Origin: Coix lacryma-jobi var. lacryma-jobi
Lineage: Eukaryota > Streptophyta > Magnoliopsida > Poales > Poaceae
NCBI GenBank assembly: GCA_009763385.1
Contig: CM019823.1
Coordinates: 42,775,828-42,839,827 of the forward strand
Length of the DNA: 64,000 nt
Direction: 5' to 3'
Positions within the stretch are counted from its first letter, which is position 1; each line of letters begins with the position of its first letter. Position numbers and translations under genes: made by a program. Below are positions 9,654-22,625 of this stretch, piece after piece. The notes under the pieces are model-generated. The model was not told the DNA's origin. It searched no databases and worked only from the letters and a program-made list of their open reading frames with translations.

Positions 9654-11328
9654 TGTAACGTAACGGCTCTAATCCCATGGCCCACTGATCACCGTCAACC
9701 GCTGACAGTCGATCCGTACAGCCAAGAGATTAGGACCGGTTCCGCTATTGGGCTACATCAGTGCCCGTTGTCCGCAGGATCATCTCACAATTCAGTTACA
9801 ATCTCTTGAACATTTTGACAAATTACATCGGAGTAAATAGCGGAAGACTTAGATAACAATAGTTTTACAAACCAGGGTTCAACATAAAATTAAAGTGAAG
9901 TTATTACAGACCATAGTTCAAATAGATAGAGTTGACAGAGTAGCATATGACAACAACTGAAGGTAAAGATACTTCACCCAGCCCGAGGGTGATTAATCAC
10001 TCATCGGCCTCATCGGCCTCTTCTGAACAACAGTCACACAGCAGGGTCCAAGGCATACTGAGGAATCTGCCATACCTGCAACATGGGTAATAAAACCCTG
10101 AGTACAAAGGTACTCAACAAGACTTACCCGACTAAAGAAAAAGGGAGGAGACTCAGGAATGAAAGCTTAGGGTAGTCAAGGTAAGGCTCAAGCAAGATCA
10201 AGTATTTTGCAGAAAAGCATTTTGTAAACCTTATTTTATTTTTGAAAGATTCGGTATTCCTCAATTCTTCATCATTCATGATTCATTTTACAATTCAGAA
10301 CATTCCTAGTTGAGAACCACTCTCCGTTGACAGTCAGTGGACCAAGTCTCCATAACCGAGGAGCAACGTTAATCCGGATAAATAATACTCAGCTGAGGAT
10401 CCCTATCCACACTGCATATGTAGCCCCCAAGCTTGCATATGCCAACTCGTCTACCACGATTCCTCCAAGATTGGGCCCGGTCCTACGCCACCCGGAAGTA
10501 CAGTACACCACTCCAATCCGGGACTCTAACCCACGTAGGTACATGCTACTTCCGCCATCTCTCCATCTCTCACTCCCAGTGCGCGGTTGTCGGTCCAATA
10601 ATGGATTTCTCGGAGCCAGAGCTTTCCGTAGTATGTGAATAGTTACAAGTCTTGACCAGCAGGCCCCCATACGGATGGTCCCTACATTTTCCAGCCAGCG
10701 ACAAGCACCTCGGGACTCTAACCCAAGAGTACAGGTCCTGTCAGTTTTTCAACCCTGTCCCGGTCGGTGTCAACTGTTGAGCCCCGGACTACAACATGAC
10801 GGCACCGTACGCAAGGACAACCTCTCCTTCCCATTGACTAAGTACGGATCAGATACTTAGCCAATAGTGGGAGTAAAGCCAAAATCCCATAAAGATTCTT
10901 AAGTGATCACACTTTTGAAATTGGCATTTTTATTGCAAATCTATTTAATAGCATTGCTAAGCATTTTTCAAATACCTTGTGAAAAGCAGGTATCGGGTGT
11001 ATCAGTGGTCAAGGTGGATAGTGCATCAATTAGGATAGCACACAACTCCTATGAACCTAATGCAATAATTTAACCCAAAAGCATTTAAGGAAACATTTTA
11101 TAAAATTCAAGGAAAGGGTTAAATGCACCGGGGCTTGCCTTGGATGGCAAAGAGAGCAGACTCGGGGTAGGAGTAGGTGTCGGAGCTCGGGGTTGCCTCG
11201 GGGACAGATCCTTCGGTGGCTACCTCGACTTCAGGTCCTTCTCCTTCGTCAACTATACGGATGCAATGATGAATGCACATGAGAATGATGATATGGACTT
11301 ATGGTGCAAGACAATTCCACTGATTCTA
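9654..11328 (-). repeat. LTR A, truncated (downstream part only)
   Basis: It matches the first 1.67 kb (in plus coordinates) of the LTRs at 13790 and 23545. At 'gattcta' near 11328 it switches to internal sequence that also occurs at 21077 ('cattactggtatactgcgg'). The deletion removed pol, the polypurine tract and the upstream 2.4 kb of this LTR. Open frames reading through it on the plus strand are not genes. Confidence 0.85.
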
Positions 11329-11402
11329 CATTACTGGTATACTGCGGACCACTTCCTTAGTATTTATCCGCCCTCCAGGCGAAAGTATGCAGAAACTTTC
11401 TT

Positions 11403-12659
11403 TTAACTCCCCCATGGCAACTCATGCTTGATGACAAAAGTGCGACTGATGAAGGAATGCGATGCACCAGAATCAAACAAGACGACTGCAGGATGATTGG
11501 CAACAGGAAACCTACCAAGCATGACGGGCTCTCCGTCTGGGATGTTACTGACGGTGGTGAAGTAGACTTGCCCGTGCTTCCTGACAAGCTTGCCCTTCTG
11601 GACGTGCTGCTGCGGTGCACGGTGCTGCTGCTGTGATCCTCCAGGGCCTTTCTGTGCATGCTGGGCATTCTTCTTGGGTTTTGGGCACTCGCGAGCCCAG
11701 TGACCAACTTGGCCACAGTTGTAGCATGGATGGTTATAAGCTGTTTGTGGGGTGGTGACACGAACACCAGGGGCGTTCGGCTGAGTGGCACTTTGCTGGT
11801 TGGCATTGTGGGTGGTGGCCGCGGTACGAACGACCACTTGCTGATGGGGGTATGGGGCACGGTTTTGGTGGTGGCTGGGGTGGTAGATGATTCTTGGGCG
11901 CTTATGGTTGCTGGAGAAACTGCTAGACCCAGCCTTCTTCTTCTTCTTCTCCTCCTGATACTGGCGGTTGCTTTCCTCGAAAGCAACAGCACGGTCAACG
12001 ACATCATGGTAGGATCCGTTTAGGTTGTTGGACAGACCTCTGCGAATCTTAGGGTGCAGACCCCTGAGAAAACAATCTCTCTTCTTTTCCTCTGTGTTGA
12101 CATAGTCAGAGGCATACTGACTGAGGTGGTTGAATTGTCCCACGTACTGCATGACGGTGGAATCTTTCTGTTGCAGGGCCAAGAACTGATCCAACTTCAT
12201 TCTCATCAATCCCGAGGGGATGTGATGTGCTCTGAAAGCAGTGCGGAACTCTTCCCAGGTCAGCTGGTGACCTTCCGGCTGGGCCGCCAACAGGTTGGCG
12301 TACCAGGCACTTGCAGGACCACGGAGCTGCTGAGAAGCGAACCGAGGCTTCTGGATCTCCGTGCAGTGCAGAAGACTGAACTTTTGTTCCATGGTGCGTA
12401 ACCAGTCGTCAGCCTCGAGAGGTTCATCGGCCTTTGTGAAGACCGGTGGGCGTGTTTCAGTGAATTCCACATAGGTTGTCTCTTGGTTGTTGCGGCGACC
12501 ACGGTTACCGTTGTTCTGCTGCCCTTGATTCTGAGCCATCAGATTGGCAGCGGCGGCCAAGGCTGCAATGGCATCAGCTAGGGTAGCTGGTACAGGTGGA
12601 GGGTTTGGGAGACGGTCATCTCCAGCACCTCCGGCTCCGGTACGGGTGTTCACAGGCAT
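11403..12659 (-). CDS. gag: gag with start of protease, Tekay copy 1
   Basis: The frame is open from ATG at 12659 (MPVNTRTGAGG). It covers a retrotransposon gag region with 'WLRTMEQKFSLLHC' and 'AFRAHHIPSGLMRMKLDQF', then a zinc knuckle (CYNCGQVGHWARECPK, the CX2CX4HX4C pattern), and reaches the protease active-site motif DSGASHSF. The frame stops at about 11403 because a G is missing compared with copy 2 (CCCCCATGG against CCCCATGGG), and pol beyond is deleted. Gag forms the particle and binds RNA. The zinc knuckle is intact here but shifted in copy 2. The ORF itself is about 419 residues. Confidence 0.85.
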   Translation of the reverse strand: MPVNTRTGAGGAGDDRLPNPPPVPATLADAIAALAAAANLMAQNQGQQNNGNRGRRNNQETTYVEFTETRPPVFTKADEPLEADDWLRTMEQKFSLLHCTEIQKPRFASQQLRGPASAWYANLLAAQPEGHQLTWEEFRTAFRAHHIPSGLMRMKLDQFLALQQKDSTVMQYVGQFNHLSQYASDYVNTEEKKRDCFLRGLHPKIRRGLSNNLNGSYHDVVDRAVAFEESNRQYQEEKKKKKAGSSSFSSNHKRPRIIYHPSHHQNRAPYPHQQVVVRTAATTHNANQQSATQPNAPGVRVTTPQTAYNHPCYNCGQVGHWARECPKPKKNAQHAQKGPGGSQQQHRAPQQHVQKGKLVRKHGQVYFTTVSNIPDGEPVMLGRFPVANHPAVVLFDSGASHSFISRTFVIKHELPWGS

Positions 12660-12877
12660 CTGTATAAGCAAGTCGGAACTCAGCATATATGGACAAGGGT
12701 TCTGAAACAACTTGATTGATAGCTTCACTGATACAAAGATAGCTGACTTGATAAAGATGACAACAGACTGATAAGGTACGAAAAGAAAGATACATGCCAG
12801 ACTTGGCAACAGACAGACTAACGCTCCCAAACCTAGGCTAAGGTTTTAGGTAAGCAGATGGTACAGACACAAGGAGT

Positions 12878-13481
12878 CTAGTCATCATCGATGAAGATCA
12901 ACTCTTCGTCATCATCATCATCCTCGATGATAAGCTCAGGCTCTTCCTCCTCCTCTTCATCTTCAACGTGGACATCTTCAGCAGGTTCCACTTCCTCATT
13001 CTGATCAGGCTCGTGTTCCACTTCAGGTTCCTCCACGATTCCATCTTCGGGGTCTTCCATAACCGGGGTACCAAGGGATGGAGTTGATCATGTAGCTGAT
13101 GCACTTCCTCATGAAGCATATCATTGTACTGCTCAATCTGGGCGGTGTATTGCTGCAGTCCATGGAGCTGGGCTCTGACCACGTCCTCGCGGGTCCAAGC
13201 ATCATTGCGCTGCTCGATAGCGCGAATCGTGTTCCGGTTAGCCTGCTCCAGGGAAGCTCGTGCCTCATAAAACTCCATGCGGGAAAGGTAGAAGTCATGC
13301 TCCATGTTCTCCATTTCAGCCTTCAGATTCTTGATTTCCTCTTTCAGCTGCTTGCGGGTGCGGCGGGGAAAGCGACGACCATTGAAGATTCTCCAGTCTC
13401 TTCTCCGGTGCGTGGCGCCAGTGGACGCGGCACACCGTGTGGTCCAGTCGACTTGCGGGCAGTCCGCTTGATGATGGCCAT
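12878..13481 (-). pseudogene. Extra ORF upstream of gag with H3-tail-like N-terminus, copy 1
   Basis: It starts at ATG 13481 with MAIIKRTARKSTG, which resembles the N-terminus of histone H3: TARKSTG is identical to H3 residues 6-12, and K4 is also kept. A PR-x-QLA block follows in copy 2. Next comes a region rich in Lys/Glu/Leu/Gln that reads as a coiled coil ('KQLKEEIKNLKAEMENMEH'), and then a C-terminus dominated by Glu and Asp ending at 12878. Two or three small indels against copy 2 (near 13070 and 13410) break the frame. The unit sits 292 bases after the primer site and about 220 bases before gag. I recall that some rice gypsy elements of this lineage have an ORF before gag; a function is not known to me. 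Confidence 0.7.
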
Positions 13482-13772
13482 ATCTGGACAAGAGTTATAG
13501 ATGAGAAAGGCTAGCAAGAAAAAGGTATAGGCATACTAACCCAACGAACTCATTGTATACTTAAGTGAATGTGACATGATGCATGAATCGTTCCTACGGA
13601 ACAAGGCAATGCAACTACTAAGGTAAAGTACATAGGGCTTATACAAGTTGTCTTGCTACTAGTTGCAAAGACAAGATGAGATGAGAGAAGCAATTTGGAC
13701 TCAAAATAGTCAAGTTTAGTTTTTGTTAAAAACATTTTGAAGTTTTCGCAAAAAGATTGCAAGTCAAGTGAG

Positions 13773-13786
13773 ATGCTTCGATACCA
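13773..13786 (-). other. Primer-binding site, Tekay copy 1
   Basis: On the minus strand TGGTATCGAAGCAT follows three bases after the LTR end at 13790. It is close to the initiator-Met tRNA primer site TGGTATCAGAGC. Confidence 0.75.
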
Positions 13787-13789
13787 CTC

Positions 13790-16700
13790 TGTAACGTAAC
13801 GGCTCTAATCCCATGGCCCACTGATCACCGTCAACCGCTGACAGTCGATCCGTACAGCCAAGAGATTAGGACCGGTTCCGCTACTGGGCTACATCAGTGC
13901 CCGTTGTCCGCAGGATCATCTCACAATTCAGTTACAATCTCTTGAACATTTTGACAAATTACATCGGAGTAAATAGCGGAAGACTTAGATAACAATAGTT
14001 TTACAAACCAGGGTTCAACATAAAATTAAAGTGAAGTTATTACAGACCATAGTTCAAATAGATAGAGTTGACAGAGTAGCATATGACAACAACTGAAGGT
14101 AAAGATACTTCACCCAGCCCGAGGGTGATTAATCACTCATCGGCCTCATCGGCCTCTTCCTGAACAACAGTCACACAGCAGGGTCCAAGGCATACTGAGG
14201 AATCTGCCATACCTGCAACATGGGTAATAAAACCCTGAGTACAAAGGTACTCAACAAGACTTACCCGACTAAGAAAAAGGGAGAAGACTCAGGAATGAAA
14301 GCTTAGGGTAGTCAAGGTAAGGCTCAAGCAAGATCAAGTATTTTGCAGAAAAGCATTTTGTAAACCTTATTTTATTTTTGAAAGATTCGGTATTCCTCAA
14401 TTCTTCATCATTCATGATTCATTTTACAATTCAGAACATTCCTAGTTGAGAACCACTCTCCGTTGACAGTCAGTGGACCAAGTCTCCATAACCGAGGAGC
14501 AACGTTAATCCGGATAAATAATACTCAGCTGAGGATCCCTATCCACACTGCATATGTAGCCCCCAAGCTTGCATATGCCAACTCGTCTACCACGATTCCT
14601 CCAAGATTGGGCCCGGTCCTACGCCACCCGGAAGTACAGTACACCACCACTCCAATCCGGGACTCTAACCCACGTGGGTACATGCTACTTCCGCCATCTC
14701 TCCACTCCCAGTGCGCGGTTGTCGGTCCAATAATGGATTTCTCGGAGCCAGAGCTTTCCGTAGTATGTGAATAGTTACAAGTCTTGACCAGCAGGCCCCC
14801 ATACGGATGGTCCCTACATTTTCCAGCCAGCGACAAGCACCTCGGGACTCTAACCCAAGAGTACAGGTCCTGTCAGTTTTTCAACCCTGTCCCGGTCGGT
14901 GTCAACTGTGTGAGCCCCGGACTACAACATGACGGCACCGTACGCAAGGACAACCTCTCCTTCCCATTGACTAAGTACGGATCAGATACTTAGCCAATAG
15001 TGGGAGTAAAGCCAAAATCCCATAAAGATTCTTAAGTGATCACACTTTTGAAATTGGCATTTTTATTGCAAATCTATTTAATAGCATTGCTAAGCATTTT
15101 TCAAATACCTTGTGAAAAGCAGGTATCGGGTGTATCAGTGGTCAAGGTGGATAGTGCATCAATTAGGATAGCACACAACTCCTATGAACCTAATGCAATA
15201 ATTTAACCCAAAAGCATTTAAGGAAACATTTATAAATTCAAGGAAAGGGTTAAATGCACCGGGGCTTGCCTTGGATGGCAAAAGAGAGCAGACTCGGGGT
15301 AGGAGTAGGTGTCGGAGCTCGGGGTTGCCTCGGGGACAGATCCTTCGGTGGCTACCTCGACTTCAGGTCCTTCTTCGTCAACTATACGGATGCAATGATG
15401 AATGCACATGAGAATGATGATATGGACTTATGGTGCAAGACAATTCCACTGATTCTAGATTACTTTTAAGCAAGGCATGATTGAACCCTAGGTTGAGCAT
15501 TAAAGGTAACCTTTTCCTCCTTAAGCATATTGATTAACTAACCCTTAATATAATTATCCTAAGCATCAACCAAACATAGCATCACAAACATCATAGACCA
15601 AAGGGTAGGGGTCTATGAACATCAATCAATCCAAGATCACATCATCAACACTTATTACCACCCTAAACCTCTTTTCTATTTTCTTTTAAATTAATTAAAA
15701 AGGTCATTTTATGAAGTTGCTCCAAAAATTACCAAATTAATCACATATGTTCATCATGGTGTAGATAGATGGCAAAACAAATTTCATAATTTTGGAGGTC
15801 ATTAAGGTGCTCAATTAAATCTAGACATTTAATTAACAAAAGGCACTATTCAAGAATTAAAATAAAAGCTCAAAAAACAACTTGCTCCAAAAGACTTCAA
15901 AATTTTACCAGAGACTAGTCATGGCATAAGAAGCTCACAAAAATTTGTCTCATGGTTTTTGGAGTTATAAATCACTCTCCAAAAATACCAAAACCTTCAT
16001 TTATTAATTAAAAGGGAGATTTTTCATTTTCAAATTTTTGCAGAAAAGTCAAGTTTTATATTTTTATAAAATACTCCAGAGCATAAAGAGTCTACCACAA
16101 AAATTTCAGCATTTTTGGATGCACACAGAAAATCATACAAAAAGATGAAATTTGAACACTATTCACATGTTTGGGAAAAGAAAAACGGCACTGTTCTTCT
16201 CCTTCCCGCGTTTGCGGCGGCCGGACGGCGGCGGCGCTGCTACGCCGGCCACTGCGGGCGCTCCGCGGCGAAACTGAGGGTACGGGAAGCAACAGGGAGC
16301 TCACCGGCGTCGATTGCGGGGCTCGGCGAGGTGAGGGGATGAACGGAGGGGTGAGTTCGACGGTGACCGGCGGACGCGGACGGCGGTGATCGTCGACTCG
16401 GCGTTCCTGTGCGACACAAGCGACCACAAGGGGTCAGTCAGAGACGCAAAGGAGCAAGGAAGGTGATGCGGGGGTCAGTGGAGGATGATCAAGGCCGGAG
16501 GGAGTATTTCACGATCCCGACCTCGACGGGATTCTTGCCGGAGATGACAACGACGAGCTACGCCGGGCGAATGGAGGCGGTAGCGACCAAATTGAGGGTG
16601 GTGAAGCTGCGCAAGGACTTGGCGGAGCTTCTGGCTAGCTGGGAGAGAAGCGGCGGCTCGGGTTCGCTCTGGCCACGGTGACGGGGTTGGGTTCTGCTCC

Positions 16701-17877
16701 GGCCGGCTCGGCGGGGTTCTTATAGTCGCGGCGAGAGCGAGCAATCGGCTGAGCAGAGGCGGATAAGAACGAGTGAAGCGTGCGCGATCGATTACACACC
16801 AGGAGGTCAGCGGTTTGGCACTCAGGGGCCGGGCGCACGGCTCACCGGCGGCGAACGCGTGGCGGCGACGCACTGCGGCCGGTAGGGGACGGGAACAAAG
16901 TCAGCTGGAGACGGTTCGCGTGCGCAATCGAGTGCTGAGCATCGGCGTGGAGTCGGTTTGGCCGAAGGAGCTTCGGACACGCGGCGGCACGCGACTCCGG
17001 CGAGGGCGCGCGGCCGGGCCCCCCCTGACTCGCCTGGGAAGATGAACAGTCTAGGGTGTAGGGTTTGACTTTTGGCTAGTTTCTGTATTTCGCAAAATAC
17101 TTTCAAAATTTGAACTGTGCGACAAAAACTCAAAACACCAAAGTTGTTCAGAAAAGTGAGATCTACAACTTTGTCAATATGAACATTTTCAAATTCCAAA
17201 TAGTTTTTGAACTACAATCAAAAACAGAAAAGGGGACACTTTTTCAAACTTGATTCAAATCAAAATTACTCTGGATTTCAAACTGAAACTTGAGAATCTT
17301 TCAATATGAAAGTTGTTCCATTTGACAAAACCTATAACTTTGCTAATATACACTTTTTCTGAAACTCAAAAGTTTTTGAATAAATTTTGAAACTGAAAAG
17401 GGGACAAAAACTGGAATTTGAATGAATTTGAAATTACTTCAAATTTTATATAGAAACATGGAAATCTGTAAATACCAAAGTTGTTCCTCTAGGTCAGATT
17501 CACAACTTTGCTTTTTGAACCAACTCAAAATTTTGAATTTTGAAAAAGTTATTAAAAGGGAATAAATCCAGGATTTGGGATTTTAGGGTTTTGCAAAAGG
17601 AAATTCAATTCAAATCTGATTTTTGAACTTTGATCAAAGCAACAAACATCAGGGCACTAAATTTGAACAAGAATTATATAGAACTAGGCACAGAGGTGAA
17701 ATTACCATTTTGCCCCTATAGGAAGGAGTGGGCTATAAGGGTTTTTGCAATAGAGGTACATCACATAAAATGATACACTTAGCAAATGCATACACATGAA
17801 ATCATGATCAAGATGATTAATGATGCTAATGATGATATGTCAAGTTAATTACATGCTTAAATACCAGAGGTGTTACA
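13790..17877 (-). repeat. LTR B, complete (4.1 kb)
   Basis: It runs TGTAACACC to GTTACGTTACA on the minus strand and is nearly identical to LTR C. A GC-rich block (16190-17040) contains a TATA-like TATAAGAACC on the minus strand near 16716, the likely core promoter. Upstream of that (17050-17700) it is AT-rich with repeated 'caaagttgttc' phrases. LTR C begins TGTTGTAACACC on the minus strand, whereas this copy begins TGTAACACC. Confidence 0.85.
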
Positions 17878-17890
17878 GCCTCCCCCCTTA
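17878..17890 (-). other. Polypurine tract, Tekay element
   Basis: AAGGGGGGAGGC on the minus strand directly precedes the LTR start TGTAACACC. This is the usual primer position for plus-strand DNA synthesis. Confidence 0.75.
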
Positions 17891-17951
17891 AAGAAATCTC
17901 GCCCCGAGATTCTGCGTCTTAAGAAGGACAAAGAAGGGAAAAGACAAAACT

Positions 17952-20900
17952 TTACATAGACAGGGATTCGAGAAAGTCGGGATAGTTCTTTGCCAAGAAG
18001 TCTTCAGATTCCCAAGTAGCTTCTTCTTCAGAGTGCTGGTTCCACTGGATTTTGTACCACCTTGTGGTAGTTCTTCGAGTAACTCGATCTTTGTGATCCA
18101 ACACGCGAACTGGATACTCCGAGTAGGATAGATCAGGCTCTAGCTCGACACCTTCAACTTCCACGACATGTTCTGGTACTCGGAGGCACTTCTTGAGTTG
18201 GGAGACATGGAAAACATTGTGGACAGCAGAGAGATGATCGGGCAACTTCAGCTTGTAAGCTACCTTGCCACAACATTCCAAAATCTCAAACGGACCAATG
18301 TAGCGGGGTGCTAACTTTCCCTTTACTCCAAAACGAGTGACTCCTTTGGTTGGTGAGACCTTGAGATATACGTAATCTCCAACTTGAAACTTCAGAGGTC
18401 GACGTCTCTTGTCAGCATAACTCTTTTGTCGGGATTGGGCAATCTTCATGTTCTCTTGTATCTGCTTGACTTTCTCTTCCATATCTTTGACCAGGTCAAC
18501 TCCAAAGAATTCTCTTTCTCCGGGCTCAGACCAACTGAGGGGTGTACGACAACGACGACCGTACAGTGCTTCAAATGGTGCCATTTTGATGCTTTCTTGA
18601 TAACTGTTATTGTATGAGAACTCTGCCAAGGGCAAACAGTCATCCCAAGTATCTGCGAAGGTGAGCACACATGCCCTCAACATATCCTCTAACACTTGGT
18701 TGACTCTCTCAGTCTGTCCATCAGTCTGCGGATGATATGCTGTACTATGCAAGAGCTTGGTTCCAAGTGAGGTATGGAACGCTTTCCAGAACTTTGCGAC
18801 AAACTGAGTACCACGATCTGAGATAATGGTCTTGGGTATTCCATGAAGCTTCACTATGTTGTTCTTGTACAAGGCGGCATACGTGGGGACGGCGTAGCTG
18901 GTCTTGACTGGCAGAAAGTGAGCTTGTTTGGTGAGTCGGTCCACGATTACCCAAATGGAATCAAAACCTTTCCGAGTCTTGGGTAGTCCATTGATAAAAT
19001 CCATGCTGATATCTTCCCACTTCCAGGCAGGTACAGATAAAGGCTGCAATTCTCCTCCAGGCTTCATGTGCACGGCTTTGACTTTCTGACAAGTATCACA
19101 GCGAGCGACATAGCGAGCGATCTCAATTTCATCTTTGTCCACCAGAATCTCTGCCTTAGATCCTGGTACATCTTGTTGCTGCCGGGGTGGATGGAAAACC
19201 TAGACAGGTGTGCTTCATCAAGGATCAACTGTCTCAACTCAGGCACCTTGGGAACTACTAGACGGTTCTTGAACCAAACAACTCCTACATCATCGATCCT
19301 GAAACAATCAGCCTTACCGGTCTGGACCTTTTCGATGATGTGCTTGATTCCAGGGTTATCTCTCTGTGCAGCGATGACTTGTTCCTTGACCGATGTTTCT
19401 ATCCTGACATTGTTCAGGCTTCCTTGCGGAACTATCTCAATACCCATCCTTTCAAGAGCATGGCACAAGGAAAGATCATAGAGCTTCGTCGTCAGACAGT
19501 TGCAGTATGACTTGCGACTGAGGGCATCGGCAACTACATTTGCCTTACCAGGATGGTAATGCACTTCGATATCATAGTCCTTGATTAACTCAAGCCATCT
19601 TCGCTGCCTCATGTTCAACTCTTCTTGAGTGAAGATATACTTCAGGCTCTTATGATCAGTGTACACATTGCAGGTACTGCCCAACAGATAATGACGCCAT
19701 ATCTTCAAAGCATGCACCACTGCTGCTAACTCAAGGTCATGGGTTGGATAATTCTCCTCATGTCGCCTAAGCTGCCGTGAGGCATAAGCGATCACTCGAC
19801 CTTCTTGCATCAAAACACAGCCTAACCCAGTACCAGATGCATCACAGTATACATCAAAGGGTTTCTCGATGTCTGGTTGAGTAGGACTGGTGATGTAGTC
19901 AGTAGTTTCTTCAAGGCTTGAAAAGCTTGCTCACAGGCTGTTGACCAAACAAAATCCACGGAATTCTTCAACAACTCTGTGATAGGCTTGACAACTCTGG
20001 AGAAGTCTGGGATGAAACGGCGATAGTATCCAGCCATTCCCATGAAGCTGCGAACTTCTCGGACAGTGGTAGGTGGCTTCCAATCCAAGATATCTGCCAC
20101 TTTTTCAGGGTCAACTGACACACCTTCAGCGGACAGGACATGACCAAGGAATTGAATTCGATCTAGCCAGAATTCACATTTACTGAATTTGGCATACAGC
20201 TGGTGATCTCTGAGACGAGAGAGAACGACACGAAGATGATTGGCATGATCTTCAGGAGTTCTTGAATAAACAAGGATGTCGTCAATGAACACGACTACAA
20301 ATTTATCGAGCTCTGGCATGAACACAGAGTTCATGAGATACATGAAATGAGCGGGGGCATTGGTCAAGCCAAAAGACATGACCAAGTACTCATATAGACC
20401 GTATCTGGTGGTGAAAGCTGTTTTGGGAATATCTTCGGGACGAATTTTTATTTGATGATAGCCAGATCTGAGGTCGATCTTGGAAAACACTCTGGCTCCA
20501 GATAACTGGTCAAACAGAGGTCAATGCGAGGCAAGGGATATTTATTTTTGATGGTGACCTCGTTGAGCGGGCGATAGTCAACGCACAGACGAAGGCTTTT
20601 GTCCTTCTTCTTCACAAAGATAGCAGGACAGCCCCAAGGAGATGAACTTGGGCGAATGAGACCCTTATCCAATAGCTCTTGCAATTGGATCTTCAGCTCT
20701 GCCAACTCTCTGGGAGGCATTCGATAAGCTCTACGGGCTATAGGAGCAGTCCCGGGCTTTAGCTCTATGGCAAACTCAACATCACGGTCAGGAGGCAGAC
20801 CAGGTAAATCTTCAGGAAAAACATCAGGGAACTCACAGACTACAGGGATGTCTCGGATCCCTTGATCATAGGTAGCATTTAGCTGTGTGGTAGCTGGTTT

Positions 20901-20972
20901 TGAAGGCATAGGAAGTTGGAGAAGGAGTTTGGAGGTACTGTTAGGAATATCCACTCTCACAACTCTATTCAA
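17952..20972 (-). pseudogene. pol: pol: reverse transcriptase, RNase H, integrase with chromodomain
   Basis: Successive minus-strand frames cover pol in the Ty3/gypsy order. Reverse transcriptase runs from about 20850 to 20050, with VDYRPLNEVTIKNKYPLP and the catalytic VVFIDDILVYS. RNase H follows at about 19880-19500 (VYTDHKSLKYIF). Integrase (19450-18100) has a zinc-binding H-H-C-C region ending CDTCQKVKA and D, D, E catalytic positions in MDFINGLPKT, IISDRGTQF and TERVNQVLEDML. A C-terminal chromodomain follows at about 18110-17960, with WYKIQWNQHSEEEATWE. Frame breaks occur near 20480, 19815 and 19100 and at the protease border near 20970, so this copy cannot make an unbroken polyprotein as written. 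Catalytic residues themselves are intact. Confidence 0.85.
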
Positions 20973-22408
20973 GATGTCATCATGGCTTTATACTGACACA
21001 TCCAATTCATGCCTAAGATGACATCTATCTCTTGATCGCGCAGTACTATCATGGTGGTAGGAAAGACATGTTTCCCCAACATTACTGGTATACTGCGGAC
21101 CACTTCCTTAGTATTTATCCGCCCTCCAGGCGAAAGTATGCAGAAACTTTCTTTTAACTCCCCCATGGGCAACTCATGCTTGATGACAAAAGTGCGACTG
21201 ATGAAGGAATGCGATGCACCAGAATCAAACAAGACGACTGCAGGATGATTGGCAACAGGAAACCTACCAAGCATGACGGGCTCTCCGTCTGGGATGTTAC
21301 TGACGGTGGTGAAGTAGACTTGCCCGTGCTTCCTGACAAGCTTGCCCTTCTGGACGTGCTGCTGCGGTGCACGGTGCTGCTGCTGTGATCCTCCAGGGCC
21401 TTTCTGTGCATGCTGGGCATTCTTCTTGGGTTTTGGGCACTCGCGAGCCAGTGACCAACTTGGCCACAGTTGTAGCATGGATGGTTATAAGCTGTTTGTG
21501 GGGTGGTGACACGAACACCAGGGGCGTTCGGCTGAGTGGCACTTTGCTGGTTGGCATTGTGGGTGGTGGCCGCGGTACGAACGACCACTTGCTGATGGGG
21601 GTATGGGGCACGGTTTTGGTGGTGGCTGGGGTGGTAGATGATTCTTGGGCGCTTATGGTTGCTGGAGAAACTGCTAGACCCAGCCTTCTTCTTTCTTCTT
21701 CTCCTTGATACTGGCGGTTGCTTTCCTCGAAAGCAACAGCACGGTCAACGACATCATGGTAGGATCCGTTTAGGTTGTTGGACAGACCTCTGCGAATCTT
21801 AGGGTGCAGACCCCTGAGAAAACAATCTCTCTTCTTTTCCTCTGTGTTGACATAGTCAGAGGCATACTGACTGAGGTGGTTGAATTGTCCCACGTACTGC
21901 ATGACGGTGGAATCTTTCTGTTGCAGGGCCAAGAACTGATCCAACTTCATTCTCATCAATCCCGAGGGGATGTGATGTGCTCTGAAAGCAGTGCGGAACT
22001 CTTCCCAGGTCAGCTGGTGACCTTCCGGCTGGGCCGCCAACAGGTTGGCGTACCAGGCACTTGCAGGACCACGGAGCTGCTGAGAAGCGAACCGAGGCTT
22101 CTGGATCTCCGTGCAGTGCAGAAGACTGAACTTTTGTTCCATGGTGCGTAACCAGTCGTCAGCCTCGAGAGGTTCATCGGCCTTTGTGAAGACCGGTGGG
22201 CGTGTTTCAGTGAATTCCACATAGGTTGTCTCTTGGTTGTTGCGGCGACCACGGTTACCGTTGTTCTGCTGCCTTGATTCTGAGCCATCAGATTGGCAGC
22301 GGCGGCCAAGGCTGCAATGGCATCAGCTAGGGTAGCTGGTACAGGTGGAGGGTTTGGGAGACGGTCATCTCCAGCACCTCCGGCTCCGGTACGGGTGTTC
22401 ACAGGCAT
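20969..22408 (-). pseudogene. gag: gag and protease, Tekay copy 2 (frameshifted)
   Basis: The same protein as copy 1, starting at ATG 22408, but broken by small indels: a lost C near 22272, changes in a CTT run near 21695, and a lost C near 21450 inside the zinc knuckle. Beyond the knuckle the frame continues through the protease motif DSGASHSF (about 21215-21240) and the flap-like ILGMNWM to 20969, where another shift separates it from pol. Most differences from copy 1 are single bases in homopolymers. Confidence 0.8.
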
Positions 22409-22625
22409 CTGTATAAGCAAGTCGGAACTCAGCATATATGGACAAGGTTCTGAAACAACTTGATTGATAGCTTCACTGATACAAAGATAGCTGACTTGAT
22501 AAAGATGACAACAGACTGATAAGGTACGAAAAGAAAGATACATGCCAGACTTGGCAACAGACAGACTAACGCTCCCAAACCTAGGCTAAGGTTTTAGGTA
22601 AGCAGATGGTACAGACACAAGGAGT

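Noticed and set aside
9190..9658. Repeat protein rich in 'EARPRG' units
   Set aside because: Produced by the six-copy 70-bp DNA repeat. The frame breaks with each small indel and there is no conserved protein.
10327..10860. Plus-strand ORFs repeated at 14463 and 24218 as a gene family
   Set aside because: They lie inside the three LTR copies, antisense to the element, and vary in frame.
11424..12401. Plus-strand ORFs opposite gag (also 21176-22151)
   Set aside because: Mirror frames of the well-supported minus-strand gag. No independent signal.
16092..17199. GC-rich ORFs on both strands in the Tekay LTRs (also 25889-26944) as genes
   Set aside because: The same sequence lies in both complete LTRs. 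It is the promoter and leader block with a TATA-like box, and the frames differ between the two copies.
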